Assembly: GCA_037783545.1 (NCBI GenBank)
Contig: JBBELK010000386.1
Span: 1,550,001-1,614,000 of the forward strand
Reading direction: 5' to 3'
From: Henricia sp. BOLD:AAB3569
Lineage: Eukaryota; Echinodermata; Asteroidea; Spinulosida; Echinasteridae
Length of the DNA stretch: 64,000 bases
The notes under the pieces: model-generated
Told to the model about the DNA's origin: nothing
The model's database searches: none
The model's input: only the letters and a program-made list of their open reading frames with translations
In this document: positions 34,869 through 45,411 of the stretch, one piece after another
Position numbering within the stretch: the stretch's first letter is position 1
Layout of the letters: each line of letters opens with the position of its first letter
Made by a program: the position numbers and the translations under genes

Positions 34869-34935
34869 ATGTTCACCTATCGCTGCATTATACCATCGGT
34901 ATTGCTTACTGTGCTGTCGTGTGGAGTTTTCTCAG
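34869..34935 (+). CDS. Fibrinogen-related protein, exon 1 (signal peptide)
   Basis: It encodes 22 residues, MFTYRCIIPSVLLTVLSCGV plus FS, a typical secretion signal with a hydrophobic core. The ATG is preceded by GGCAAC, giving A at -3. The exon ends in TCAG before GTAAGA, a strong donor, leaving one base of the next codon (phase 1). The split Asp codon is completed by exon 2 at 38757. Upstream in-frame sequence is open but has no ATG close by. The link to exons 2 and 3 is inferred from phase, strand and spacing. Confidence 0.75.
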
Positions 34936-35320
34936 GTAAGAATTTAATTTACTTTCACTATTTATTGACCCCCTTCGAACACGTGCGATTACGCCATTTT
35001 GGGAGTCAAATAAAGCTGAGTCATTGTGGAAGCGATGTGCGTGCGCGCATTATTTGACTCCCAAAATGACGTCATTGGCACGAGCTCAATACAGACACTC
35101 GTGCATGTTCGTTTTCTTCAAAGATTATAAATTCTTACCAACGATTCTTAAAGCGAAGAGTTGAAAGTTTGCTGAGATTGTTTCTTTAAAATGACCCATC
35201 AAGCATAAGTGAATATTTGATGGAAACACTTAATATTTTTTGCTTAAACAAATTTAAGATTTTGTGAGAACAAATTTTCAGCCTGTCTCATAATGTTTTG
35301 TACACAAGGTCTGAAGCCCT

Positions 35321-35440
35321 GCAGCCGATTTCACGAAACTTTACGCAATTGCGCAAGTCCACTTACGCCATTACTTGCGCAATAACTTATGGCGTAAGTG
35401 GACTTGCGCAATTGCGTAAAGTTTCGTGAAATCGGCTGCT
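35321..35440. mobile_element. Palindromic MITE, copy 2 (loop inverted)
   Basis: It has the same arms as the copies in the HINEs (GCAGCCGATTTCACGAAACT and the inverted end). The central loop reads ATTACTTGCGCAATAACTTA, the reverse complement of the loop in the others. It therefore lies in the opposite orientation and is an independent insertion, here in intron 1. Confidence 0.85.
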
Positions 35441-35638
35441 GATCAACTAAACTTAGCTCTTTCCGTGTTCATAGCAAATGTAACAAACACCACCTGGCGT
35501 TTTCCCTTGTAAAATGTACCTTTGTTGGCGAAATTGCCAACGCAACGTGTTGTTTTTACCATTCATTTAACACAAAAACCACGCATATGTATTTTTGTAA
35601 GTTTTGTTAAATTTCTACAATGTAATGGTGCTGTTAAA

Positions 35639-35812
35639 GATAGTATACATGATTGGTAAACCGTTACAAATAGTTTTATCGCCCTGTGTGATTGAAGATA
35701 GTATACATGATTGGTAAACTGTTACAAATAGTTTTATCGCCCTGTGTGATTGAAGATAGTATACATGATTGGTAAACTGTTACAAATAGTTTTATCGCCC
35801 TGTGTGATTTAA
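35639..35812 (+). repeat. 58-bp triplicate inside the MITE
   Basis: Three tandem copies of GATAGTATACATGATTGGTA with TTACAAATAGTTTTATCGCC. The intact family member at 4437-4879 has only one copy, so the expansion is local. Confidence 0.85.
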
Positions 35813-35984
35813 GATATGCATGATTAAAACCAACCTGAGCAAAAACCAGCTCCGTACTTGAAAAAAACAGTCAAAAAAGTGTTTGCAGTAAGTTCGCCCC
35901 AAACCACTTTGCCCTGAACCACTTTGCCCTGAACCACGGCCTGTGCACGAAGTAGTTTTGGGGCGAAGTAGCATTTGGGCTATG

Positions 35985-37372
35985 TAGTTGAATGGTTTGA
36001 ATGGTTTATTCATCTCTGCGACCCCAGAGGGGTATGAGAGCCAGTATAAATTACATGATAATAAGTATGTTAATTAATAAGAAAAACATATTTACAAATA
36101 AACGAAATAAGTTAAATGGGGAGTAACCAGAGAAGACTGTAGATACAATACAAGTTATTATGGGAACTTGGATAAAATAATCTTTATAAATTTTGCAAGG
36201 TTATACAGTTGATGGGAGCTGGTTATGTTAAAAAGCAAACCCAATTTCTTTTTGTTTGGCCTAGTCCAGTAAACATTCTTAACCAAACTCGATCTCTCAT
36301 GGCTAAGTGCAGTGCAAATAAGAACATAATGAAATTCATCACAGAGCTGGACTTCATACACAAAGGACATAATAAAGTGACATTGTTAGATGAGTTGGAT
36401 GAAATATAACGGAATCCAGTTGCAGGTAAATGATGATGTCCACAACGTAAACGAGCTGGGGTTGTTCTACAGGAGTTATTCAGTTTAACAATATAATTTT
36501 CTAAATTTAAGTTTGTTTTAACAGATTTATAGAAAGAACAAAGTCTATTATTTACAATATCACTCTGCTTGTCATGGGTGGCAATATCTTTAAGTCTTCT
36601 ATAAATTTAAGCACTTTAATACTTAGTCTATAACAAGTGTTAATGTTATTTTCTTCCCACAACATTGAAAAACCAGTGTCATCTAATAAAGATTTCATGC
36701 AAGTAATCCACTTAGATTGAACAATATTCTGGTCAGATAATGATCTCATAAGGCGATACATTGTGTTAGAGAGACTGTTAGGACTAGTTACAATACGAAT
36801 CCAAAAATTAAACATACGTAAATGAACAGTGTGCTGTAGCTCTAATCTACCCAGCTCTCCGTAAACAATAAGTCAATTAGCAGTACGGTAGTTAACTCGA
36901 AGTAAATTTTTCAAAACTTTCCTGTGAAAACTTTCAACCTGGGGTACCGTGGCCGAGCGGTTTAGGTCGTTGACTCGCAGTCATAGGTGAAAACTTGGAG
37001 TTGCAGGTTCGAACCTCCCCACGGCTACGGTACCTGTGCCCTTGGGCAAGGCACTCAACCACACTTGCTCCATCCTTCGGAAGGGATGTAAAGCCGTTGG
37101 TCCAGTGTGTTAGGTAATGGAAACGCACTCTAAAGATCCCAGAGCATTCTTTCGTGAAGAGCAAGGGGGATCATCCCCGGTGTCTCTAGCCATGCATTTC
37201 TAATTCTAATTATTCATGGGTTTCCTCACGCTTGCGAGTGACAGTGCAATGAGCACTATTGAGGAATCCTTGGTATGAATACCAGAAAGAAATAATAATA
37301 ATAAAATAATAATAACCTGAGCAATATTTGAGTAGCCGGCCCCAGGCTTCACATCCATATAAAATAATTCGG
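35985..37372 (-). mobile_element. 5'-truncated LINE, reverse transcriptase C terminus
   Basis: Read on the minus strand, it starts with ILYGCEAWG near 37370. It continues YSNIAQVESFHRKVLKNLL, ANCIVYGELGRLELQ and MFNFWIRIVTS, then a Cys/His-containing tail (CDEFHYVLICTALSHERSSL) near 36320. It ends in a 3' UTR with AATAAACCATTCAAACCATT near 36000. The order LYGCEvWG, FhrkfLK, GELGR, YWirl is characteristic of the C-terminal part of several non-LTR retrotransposons. Frame breaks show it is dead. The SINE at 36942-37315 interrupts it. Confidence 0.75.
36942..37315 (+). mobile_element. tRNA-derived SINE
   Basis: The head is tRNA-like. The acceptor pair GGTACCG (36943-36949) and CGGTACC (37028-37034) encloses an A box GGCCGAGCGGTT and a B box GGTTCGAACCT, as in a Leu/Ser-type tRNA. 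The body has CCTTGGGCAAGGCACTCAAC and GGATGTAAAGCCGTTGGTCC. The tail is AATAATAATAATAAAATAAT. AACCTG flanks it on both sides and restores the LINE reading (QVESFHRK) when removed. Confidence 0.8.
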
Positions 37373-37844
37373 GCAACAATTTGGTCAAAGTGTTTGGACG
37401 AAGTGATTTGGGGCGAAATGACACTCGGGTAAAGTGGCTTGGGGGCGAAATGGTTTTTAGGCGAATTTTATTTTCGTCTCATCATACGAAAAATAATTAT
37501 TTAACCCATTTCTCAAAGACTATAGCACTTCAGACAAAACCATTTCAGGGGAAATTTTCTACAGTCATTGTAGAAGTTCTGCCGCCAGTGATTGCGGTTG
37601 CTACCAATAATTTACGCTCGTCATAAACTCCACCATATACCGGTGTTAACTTAGGTTTAATCTGTGTAACAAACAAACAGAAAACATACAGATCAGCATA
37701 TCGTTAGCCATAAGAATATTTACAATAAATCAATGAGGAAGTAATTTTGTCAATTTACAAACATTTAAATGATTAGTTACACTTACGACTTTGCTGGGCC
37801 TTCTGGTAGCAGGCTAACTTCAAATAATGAGTGACGTTGACTAA

Positions 37845-38041
37845 AGCCCGCCGCACACCTTTGCGATTTACCGGATAGTCGGATCATCGGATCACTTACC
37901 GGAAAAATACGTGCGCTGAAACAATTCGGGCCGGTTTGACCGTACGCTATAGACCGGAGCAAATCAAACTTGTTTGATTTTTCCGGATCCGATGGTCCGG
38001 TGTCCGATGGGCCGGTAAATCGCAAAGGTGTGCGGCGGGCT
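37845..38041. mobile_element. Harbinger-like MITE, TAA duplication
   Basis: The inverted termini are about 33 bp: AGCCCGCCGCACACCTTTGC on the left and GCAAAGGTGTGCGGCGGGCT on the right, continuing through GATTTACCGG. TAA flanks it at 37842-37844 and 38042-38044. It is 197 bp, with several internal CCGG/GGATC motifs and no coding capacity. Confidence 0.8.
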
Positions 38042-38339
38042 TAACTCTGTTGTTTCAGCTAGACCAAGGCCAAATTAATAACCTAATTTCAAAACAGGGG
38101 AATTTATTGTTATACAAAAGAACAATAGATAGCGCAGAACGCACAGAGAGCAAAACGCCGCGCCGCGAAGAAACGCGACGCGCAAAGAAACGCGCACGCA
38201 AAGACACGCGTGCGCACCATGCTAAAAAAACAGTAAAAGCCTTAACAGTCATCATGTTTATATTGTGTAAGTTAGGCGTAAATCTGTGAACATTTCTGAT
38301 TTTCGAGATACCAATCATGTAGGCCTATACTAACTTTAA

Positions 38340-38669
38340 AGGAGCGTGACCAGATTTTTTTCCAAAAATGGATTTTGTTCTAACCTAACAGTCATATAAA
38401 ATACATTACATCCCCAAAATACCATCTATGGGAAGCAAACAGGAAATTTGCAATCCCAAATTTCGATGTGGAACTGAAGCAAAAAGGTTGGTGTAGGCTA
38501 ATTACTACTACAGCTTACTAAACGTCGGTGGATTTTTAAAAAATGATATCCCTAGAAGTATACGGATTTTAGAATGATGGTGGGAAAAATATGACAAATC
38601 ATATGGTATCAAAATGTAAAAACCCATGGGGAAAATGTGAGGGACAAAATGTGATCTGGTCACGCTCCT
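38340..38669. mobile_element. TTAA-flanked MITE (family 2)
   Basis: The termini AGGAGCGTGACCAGAT and ATCTGGTCACGCTCCT lie between TTAA at 38336-38339 and 38670-38673. The left TTAA is shared with the neighbouring family-1 MITE. It is 330 bp and non-coding. Confidence 0.8.
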
Positions 38670-38756
38670 TTAATGTTTTGTAAAAGTTTTCAAATCGTGT
38701 TACATGTATAGTCTTTAGTTTGACAACGGGCTATATTTTATTCTTTCCTCTACAAG

Positions 38757-38966
38757 ACTCGATTTGTTTCATGGGGCAGGATTTCGCTCCTGCCACGGGT
38801 ACTGAGTGGGTTGTCCCAGTTCGCGAACCGTGCCGATGCACTGAGCTTCACTTAGGCGGATTCAACGCCCACCAAGTAGCCCGGCCAATCGGCGCATCAC
38901 GTCGGCACGACAACCTTGTGAAATCCTTGGACGCGCCAGAGGTTCGCCGTGTTCTATCGTGCCCAG
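38757..38966 (+). CDS. Fibrinogen-related protein, exon 2 (Cys-containing linker)
   Basis: The acceptor follows TTCTTTCCTCTACAAG. The exon adds 69 codons plus split ends and finishes in CCCAG before GTAGGC, again phase 1. The residues run SICFMGQDFAPATGTEWVVP to VRRVLSCP, with four Cys: one near the start, two in EPCRC and one in SCP. There is no collagen repeat and no clear coiled coil, unlike ficolins. I do not recognise this segment; disulfide-linked oligomerisation is a guess. The exon is rich in CpG and distinct from the AT-rich intron around it. Confidence 0.65.
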
Positions 38967-39871
38967 GTAGGCCAATAATCGCTTGCAAATTTTTTTTTTC
39001 ACATTTGTTACGTATACCCTCTTTTTCTTTCGTATGTTCCCCTAAAGGGATCTGGTTGCTGAGATTAGCCGACTTAAGTCGTTGGTTTTTGCCCTGTAGC
39101 CACCAAGAAGGTTCTTCAGCTTGGCCACGAAATGCGAGAGAACAGGAAGAAATTCTCAGTTTTAGAGGTGGGAGGAAAACCCTGCACACACCAACGTGTA
39201 CGGGGAAAACCCACGGAATCAGGCAGGGACTAAGAACATACCTATCAGTAGCTTTCAAGAAATGTTTTTACGTTTGTCGTTTTACCCATTTTTTTTGGGC
39301 CTGAAATTTCATTTTTATTTGTCTGTACGTCATTTTGTTAAGTTTCATTAGCTAAAATTGTGGGATTCATACTTTGTTAATGCATCACTCTATTTTAGAA
39401 GAATATCTTATGCGTTTATGAACCACCACACCTATGGCACATTCAATTCAATTCAATTCAGAATTGTTTTTGTCACTTATTTACATAGAAAACGATCATA
39501 GTTATTTTTCTCGTCGTACCTCAATTTGTCAAATTTCTTAACCAAATGCCCATGAAATTCATCGTAAATAAATGAACATCCTCAATTTGTTTGTATTATG
39601 CGTTGGCACCGAGCATGTTAACGACAAGATTTACTTCACCCGAAAGTCTTTGCAAAAATTACGTCCTCGTTTTGGATCTCCCGCTAAACCACCTCGTGAG
39701 AGGTATCCCAGATATCACAGATATCGGTCAGTATCGGCACGAAATAATCGAGTTCACCTTAGATCTGCGCAGATCTCCATCTGGATCCGTCCTGGCATGA
39801 AATCCTAGACCGTGTGACTCCATAAAACTGCCATAATCTAATCGTGACAGGGCCTTTCTTATCGGTTGCAG
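38967..39871 (+). other. Intron 2 of the fibrinogen-related gene
   Basis: Bounded by the donor GTAGGC and the acceptor CCTTTCTTATCGGTTGCAG. It contains an ATTCA microsatellite near 39440. No further exon could be supported. Confidence 0.6.
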
Positions 39872-40533
39872 ACTCTGTAAAGTACACCAGCTGTCAGGAG
39901 CTGCTAACAGCTGGTCACCGTGACAATGGCATCTACACCATATATCCTGCTGGACTGACCAATGGCTTACAGGTCTACTGTGACATGAAGACTGATGGGG
40001 GAGGATGGATCGTCTTTCAGAGGCGTCAAGATGGCTCGGTTGACTTCTACCGTACTTGGGATGAATACAAGCATGGCTTTGGCAATCTGTCTGGTGAGTT
40101 TTGGCTTGGGAATGAAGCTCTGCGCATCCTGACTCAGACAGGACAATGGCAGCTGCGAGTGGACTTGTGGGACTGGGAAGGAAACACAGCTTGGGCCAAG
40201 TACGGTAAGTTTGCCATCTCCGGAGAAAAGTACAGGCTCCACGTTGGCTGGTACAAAGCTCACAGTACAGCTGGCGATTCAATGACAGAACAGGACATAT
40301 ACCATTTCACCACTAAGGATCGTAAAAATGACATCTATGAACGTGCAAACTGTGCAGTACACAAGGAGGGTGCCTGGTGGTTTAAGGCATGTGCAAGAGC
40401 TCACCTCAATGGCAAGTATTACTATCACAGTAAGGTTGCTGAGTCCCAAGGCATACAGTGGTATGACTGGAAATGGAGTTATTATCACTCTTTGAAGCAA
40501 AGCACAATGAAATTTAGGCAAGTTGGGGTGTAG
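39872..40533 (+). CDS. Fibrinogen-related protein, exon 3 (fibrinogen domain)
   Basis: It encodes a complete C-terminal fibrinogen domain of about 219 residues and the stop. Such secreted proteins bind carbohydrate or acetylated ligands and serve as lectins in invertebrate immunity. Motifs in order: CQELLTAG, DNGIYTIYP, VYCDMKTDGGGWIVFQRRQD, GSVDFYRTWDEYKHGFG, GEFWLGNEALRILT, AWAKYGKFAIS, NCAVHKEGAWWFKACARAHL, NGKYYY, GIQWYDWKWSYYHSLKQSTM, KFRQ. The calcium loop, usually DRDND, reads DRKND, so one acidic ligand is replaced by Lys and calcium binding may be weak. The paired Cys of the loop region are kept. With exons 1 and 2 the protein is 312 residues. Phase-1 junctions join each part through a split Asp codon. 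Damaged copies of the domain's tail follow downstream. Confidence 0.93.
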
Positions 40534-40671
40534 TGAGGAGTGATTAGGATTAGTAGCCAAATTTGGGGAAAATTTGGGATGATAAAAAACACCCTTAAAA
40601 CTGATGCAAGAAAAGATGGTTAAAGAAAAAAAATAGTCGAATTCGTTTTATGAACGAAAAGTGGGCTTTTT

Positions 40672-41019
40672 GCTTTGCGGACTTGTGGAACTGGGAAGGA
40701 AACACAGCTTGGGCCAGGTACGGTAAGTTTGCCATCTCAGGAAAGAATTACACACTCCACGTTGGTTTATATGATGCTGCTAGTACGGCTGGTTCAGAAG
40801 ATTTAATGGCAAGACACAATGATAATGATTTGGCAAATAACATAAATTGTGCACAAGGGCGCTTGGTGGTTTCACGCTTGCTTTAACTCCCATCTCAATG
40901 GCATATATCAACATCAGGCTGATGTGGAACATGGTGGAGGTATACAATGGCGCTTCTGGAAAGACACCTATTACTACTCCATGAAGCGATGCACCATGAA
41001 AATAAGGCAAGCATTTTAA
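40672..41019 (+). pseudogene. Decayed fibrinogen-domain tail
   Basis: It starts with ADLWNWEGNTAWARYGKFAI and runs to RHNDNDLANNINCA. The frame then breaks near 40858 and resumes as KGAWWFHACFNSHLNGIYQH, and later WKDTYYYSMKRCTMKIRQAF and a stop. It corresponds to the second half of the neighbouring domain but lacks the first half and has no start. Its calcium loop keeps DND, closer to the family norm than the intact gene. Confidence 0.85.
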
Positions 41020-41100
41020 GTCTGAGAACAAGCATTAAGCGTTATCATTCAATGTTTGTAAGAAAAATATGGCAGATATTACCACCAGAGTTCCGTAATT

Positions 41101-41165
41101 AATGGTCAAGGTATACAATGGAAGCACAGGAAAGACTCCTTTTATTACTCTATGAAACAAGTTGC
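41101..41165 (+). pseudogene. Second fibrinogen-domain tail fragment
   Basis: GIQWKHRKDSFYYSMKQVA and a stop match the last 20 residues of the fibrinogen domain. It is the second decayed tail after the intact gene, so the tail has been duplicated more than once. Confidence 0.65.
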
Positions 41166-42388
41166 TTAGGCAATTTGAGAGAAATTTCCCACCTTACTTA
41201 TCCCAAACTACTGACAATTCATGTTGTGGGCATACCTTTCTTAACAAATGTCGCAATAATATATCGAAATAATCTTAATTCAACATCAGTGTCAAGGAGC
41301 ACTTATGGTCAGCTCCATAAAATGTCAACATTTTACAGTGCATGTAAAGTCCAACGCGGCCTTCGGCTCCCTCCCTTCCTACTCTTTGTAAAATCTTTGG
41401 GCGCGGTATATAGCCTTTTGACAAGGCCTCGTGAATTTGGGCGATTTGGTGACTTGAGTAGAGTCTACACACGCCGAGTGTCTCATTCACTTGGCCTTTT
41501 CCGAACTTCGAGGCAATTCTTATGTTTTTCTTTATAATCGCTACCGAATTAGGTAGCAGAAATCAGCCAGTCACGTGCAGGTCACCCTATGCAAATTACG
41601 TCGTGAGCTTCTACAGACAAGGGAGGTAGGCTTACGCTTTTGAATTCACTGGGTAAATTAAACAGCAAATAAATCAAATCGAATGGAAATGATATTTTAT
41701 TTGGTGGTAGCCGTTTTTCAACACGCAGTAGACACGGAAACTGCATTGTAATGATTGTATACACCTTACAGGACATGCACACATTTTGCACAATGACATA
41801 AGTTGTTATATAATTCATGGTTCATTCATTTAAATTTCAATCTTTGCATAGATGCACGTTTTTACAACTTTAACATTTTTTGTCCATCGGTTAAATCATG
41901 TACACGTAGGCCTACGTGTACAATAGACCTGGCACATAATGGCGGCATGGTTTGTTTACTCGCGTGCAATTATACGTGGGAGTCTAAGGGTACCAGACGA
42001 TGTAGGACCATCGGAAAGTATGTACATGTGTATGTAAACCAAGCGTGGCGTCTTTATGTTTCAGGTCTAAATGGAATTGAATTTTTAGAGATACATTTAT
42101 AGGAATGGCTGCTATAGACCGTATCGAATAGCTGCCGTCTTGTAGGGCAGTTTCTTAATTTCGTGAGGACATGCATGGTTGCGCATGTTGTGCTTACAAT
42201 GTTGACAAAGTTAGACAACAAAATTTGCCCTTTACCAGATAATAGCTATTCTTGGGTTTCACTTGGCTTGTCAACCGGTTGCTATCCGCCATTACTGTGT
42301 CCATACTATGGCACCCCACGCCAAAGCGAAAATAATATTTTAAAAAATGTTGACGCATATTTTCGCAAATGTTGCGCAAGAAAAAAAA
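41166..42388. other. No gene seen
   Basis: Frames of 70-139 codons show no domain or conserved motif. No splice-linked exon was recognised. Confidence 0.35.
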
Positions 42389-42971
42389 GTTGGCATGACT
42401 TTTAAATGTTGATAGACTGTTTGAAATCGGCATAAAAGTTATAAAAAAATGTTAAGACTTGTTTTTCAGGATTGATGGTAGAACTATCAAGGCGGATACA
42501 CACTATCGCGGAAATATCACACTTTCGCGCTGCGCTCACCGCATTGTATGAGCTCCCAATCGCCGATTATTCCAAAATAGAAAATTCCACTCTGGTAACT
42601 TGGGGCTTCTCTGATACCTCATTGGCTGCGCGTTGGAAAGGTCAGCGCACCGCGGTCAAAGTTCAACAAATTTGAACTTTGACCCAGCTCAAAACGTTTT
42701 GCGCGTCGCGATAGGCCGCACACAAGCGGCAAACCAGTTTGTGTACAAACCAATGGAACAGTGTGATTTTTCCGCGATAGTGTGAACTCCCCTTTAGTGT
42801 TGAAACTCCCCTTTAGTTTTCGCTTTTGCGTGCCATACGCGTGACCATACTATGGCACGCCAAAGCAAAAATAATTCAACACTGATAGTTCTACCATTTT
42901 AAAAAACTCGCCAACAAAAGCACGGTATGCCGGTTTGAAACAGTCTATCATATTTAAAAGTCATGCCAACC
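42389..42971. mobile_element. Foldback element with nested inverted pairs
   Basis: The outer arms are 42389-42435 (GTTGGCATGACTTTTAAATG, GATAGACTGTTTGAAATCGG) and 42930-42971 (inverted copies). Inner arms pair ATGGTAGAACTATCA near 42476 with TGATAGTTCTACCAT near 42885, and ACACTATCGCGGAAA with TTTCCGCGATAGTGT. No transposase. Confidence 0.65.
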
Positions 42972-43671
42972 CTTTGAACCCAGTGAACCCAATAATTCAG
43001 TACGGTCTATTATGCTTTTTTAAATATTAATTTTGATTGCTCTAACAAGTCTATTTATTTGTTATTGCGATTTTATGTTTTGTGATTACTTCTATATTTT
43101 TGCTTTTTACCAAATTTTGCGCTTTTTACGATAGGTATAATTGATCTTAAATTGTTGCTGGCAGTTATGTGCCTTTATTCCTCATATGAAAGAAGTGGAC
43201 ATTATTTCAAAAGGCCACTTCGCATAGCAGGAAAGCACCAAATATTGCGTTGGTTTGTATAAAATGTGATTAATTAACATTTATTCTTAAAGACCCATTG
43301 TATCATTGGCAGTGACACAATTGTACGTAAATAAGAAAAATAAATAAAAACTCAAATTGTTGATAGCAATCGTACTGTAAAACTCCAAATCGGAACTTTC
43401 TTGTTGGAAATTAACAACTAAAATTTATTTTTTTAAAACTCAGTTTGCACACTCATTTTTTAGCATTTACACAAAAACCATGCATGGATTTTGAAGATTA
43501 CTGAATCATTGCTTTAGCTGAAATTTCTGCAGGCTAAATTTAGCTACATTCTTCAGATAGGCCTATGGTATGGCCTTAATCCAGGAATCAAAAGTTTCAC
43601 CTTGCAAATGATACATTGGACTTTTAAGTTCGTGAATGAAATCAATTTTCTTTTGTTTGTTAGGTATATTG

Positions 43672-44305
43672 TCAGTGACGGCCAAAGCGGTAGACCTTTC
43701 CCAGCGGCCCGATGTTTTGGTCGCGTAGCATTGGGCGCGCTACGCGCCCAATGCAGCGCCCAGAATAGATTGGTTCCCGATCCCTATAGATTGGTTCGCT
43801 TATTTCGAAAATATAGGGATCGGTAAAGGGCAGCCACGACGGGCAGAATTCTGCCCGTCACGTGGTTATTATTATTTATTTTATTTTTAGTAAGTGCGCA
43901 GATAAAAAACACAATGCGCACGCGCAAAGACGACCAATTACAGATCAAGATGAAGCGCCTTTACATGTCCTTATATTATCCTGTGTTGAATATGTGGACG
44001 GGAACCAGTCTACGCCCAGAAGGCCGCCTCCATTTTTGAAACGGCAGTGTAGGAACGTATTTCTGGAACTTGCAGAATGATCGTCGCCTCTTGGCCAGAC
44101 GGATAAAGATTCCCTGGATAAGACAACGTGTTTTGGGAAAGGTATGAGTTCCTCTATGTGTAGGTACCCTAACTTTGGAAATCTCTGTCCTGGGAGAGAG
44201 GAAAATCTCGCTCAAAGTATATGTAGCAAATTCGTAACAAATATGTAAAAAAACAAGTCCGGCCGCTGGGGAAAGTCTATACCGCTCTGGCCGTCACACA
44301 TAAGA
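43672..44305. mobile_element. Non-autonomous element with 40-bp inverted ends
   Basis: Left end GTGACGGCCAAAGCGGTAGA with CTTTCCCAGCGGCC pairs with right end GGCCGCTGGGGAAAG with CTATACCGCTCTGGCCGTCAC. Short internal palindromes include CATTGGGCGCG/CGCGCCCAATG at 43720-43753 and GGGCAGAATTCTGCCC near 43842. No clear target duplication. Confidence 0.6.
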
Positions 44306-44626
44306 TGTGTTTGGCCAGAGGCATTCGGGCTAATTGTCAATACCAATTCTTCTTATATTATAGTACTTGAATAGGTTGTAATTTTATGCAGTAATTTATC
44401 ATTTATTTATCTCAGAAATGCAACATTTGCGACAGAAGTGCAAGTGGGAAGTATATCTTATAATTCGATGATCTGTTGATTCTAGGAGGTAATTTTATTT
44501 AAATCTTTGTTCAATGTATATACGAAAAAATACCCTTTTAATTGTTTATGTAGTTTGTTTAAAAGGCCCCTGAAATGCTAAATAATGTTATGCATAGTAA
44601 TGTTGTTGCGGCACATAAGGGATTAC
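44306..44626. other. AT-rich gap with an old repeat arm
   Basis: 44389-44530 resembles the right arm of the foldback element at 24445-24840 (GCAGTAATTT, GACAGAAGTGCAAGTG, GAAGTATATCTTA). No gene seen. Confidence 0.45.
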
Positions 44627-44630
44627 TTAA

Positions 44631-44762
44631 AGGCACAGGCTCGTCAGCAATGCGCGCCCGCCAAATTCGTGCTCGAAACACGCAGCTCCATGCCTTTGCT
44701 ATGGAGCTGCGTATTGCGTGGCACACATTTGGCAGGCGCGCATTGCTGACGAGCCTGTGCCT
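44631..44762. mobile_element. TTAA-flanked foldback MITE (family 3)
   Basis: Nearly the whole 132 bp is an inverted repeat: AGGCACAGGCTCGTCAGCAA and TTGCTGACGAGCCTGTGCCT at the ends, GCAGCTCCAT and ATGGAGCTGC at the centre. TTAA flanks it at 44627-44630 and 44763-44766. Confidence 0.85.
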
Positions 44763-44766
44763 TTAA

Positions 44767-45230
44767 TGTTTATAAAGACAATACTACTGTTGATTTGGAT
44801 GAATAAAAGGTGACGTTTTTCTTCAACCTTTAAGATTTCTTCACAGAAACTCTAAGAAAGAGGGCGCTGTTTGGGGCGTGTCACTTTAGGAACACGGCAG
44901 AAAAGCAAAGAAAAAACATAACTTCAGACTGGAATTGTGGAACATTGCTGCAGTTTCCAGCCTTAGTTTTTTTCCATGGCTTACAGCAGGCAATATGTAA
45001 ACCGAAAACACAAAACAATCATGGGTTACAAAAGTTTCAGCAAGTTGAAGAAAATACTGAAATCTTTTGTGCACAGTTGAATGAGATTTTCCTGTGTTTG
45101 CATAATGTGACATCACAACTTTGCTCATGAATATGTTAATTCATTAGCATAAAAATCAAAAACTTGAATTTAACCCCTAAAACAACAAGTAGGGTTTTTA
45201 TGACTGGAGTAGTATTGAAGTAGTATATAA
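44767..45230. other. No gene seen
   Basis: AT-rich sequence up to the first Helentron-type terminus. No domain or repeat was recognised. Confidence 0.35.
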
Positions 45231-45411
45231 TTAGGTGATCGGGCCAACAGCCCGATCACCTATTGCTCTCGTACGATTTCTTTATTAGGTGATCGGGCCA
45301 ACAGCCCGATCACCTATTACTCTCGTACGATTTCTTTGTCTTTTTTTTTTTTAGGTGATCGGGCTCAACCCGATCACCTATTGATATCGTACGATTTCTT
45401 TGTCTTTTTTT
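45231..45411 (+). mobile_element. Three stacked HINE 5' termini
   Basis: TTAGGTGATCGG termini start at 45231, 45285 and 45351, each followed by its own short hairpin and CGTACGATTTCTTT. The first two have the spacer GGGCCAACAGCCC (subtype G), and the third has GGGCTCAACCC. Each is cut soon after its hairpin by the next terminus. Their matching 3' ends are at 58257, 54662 and 52464. Confidence 0.85.

Larger units (their letters stand above)
35638..38335. mobile_element. TTAA-flanked MITE (family 1), broken copy
   Basis: The left end AGATAGTATACATGATTGGT and the right end matching TATACTAACT are flanked by TTAA at 35634-35637 and 38336-38339. Comparison with the intact copy at 4437-4879 shows only about 600 bp are native: 35638-35984, 37373-37568 and 38245-38335. 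The rest is a LINE (with a SINE in it) and a 676-bp insertion flanked by the 8-bp duplication ACAGTCAT (37561-37568, 38245-38252). A 58-bp segment near the left end is triplicated at 35639-35812. Confidence 0.8.
34936..38756 (+). other. Intron 1 of the fibrinogen-related gene
   Basis: The donor GTAAGA and the acceptor TTCTTTCCTCTACAAG bound 3.8 kb. The intron is filled with transposons: the palindromic MITE at 35321, the broken TTAA MITE 35638-38335 with its LINE, SINE and Harbinger-like passengers, and the TTAA MITE 38340-38669. A short inverted pair, CATTTTGGGAGTCAAATAA and TTATTTGACTCCCAAAATG, lies at 34994-35068. Confidence 0.65.

Noticed and set aside
36943..37034. A functional Leu/Ser tRNA gene
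   Set aside because: The acceptor arms pair, but the 3' part has extra bases and the anticodon stem is poor. The adjoining body, A-rich tail and target duplication make it a SINE.
38848..39258. Minus-strand frame of 136 codons across exon 2
   Set aside because: It is antisense to the Cys-containing exon and intron 2. No domain is visible, and the plus-strand splice sites explain the open frame better.
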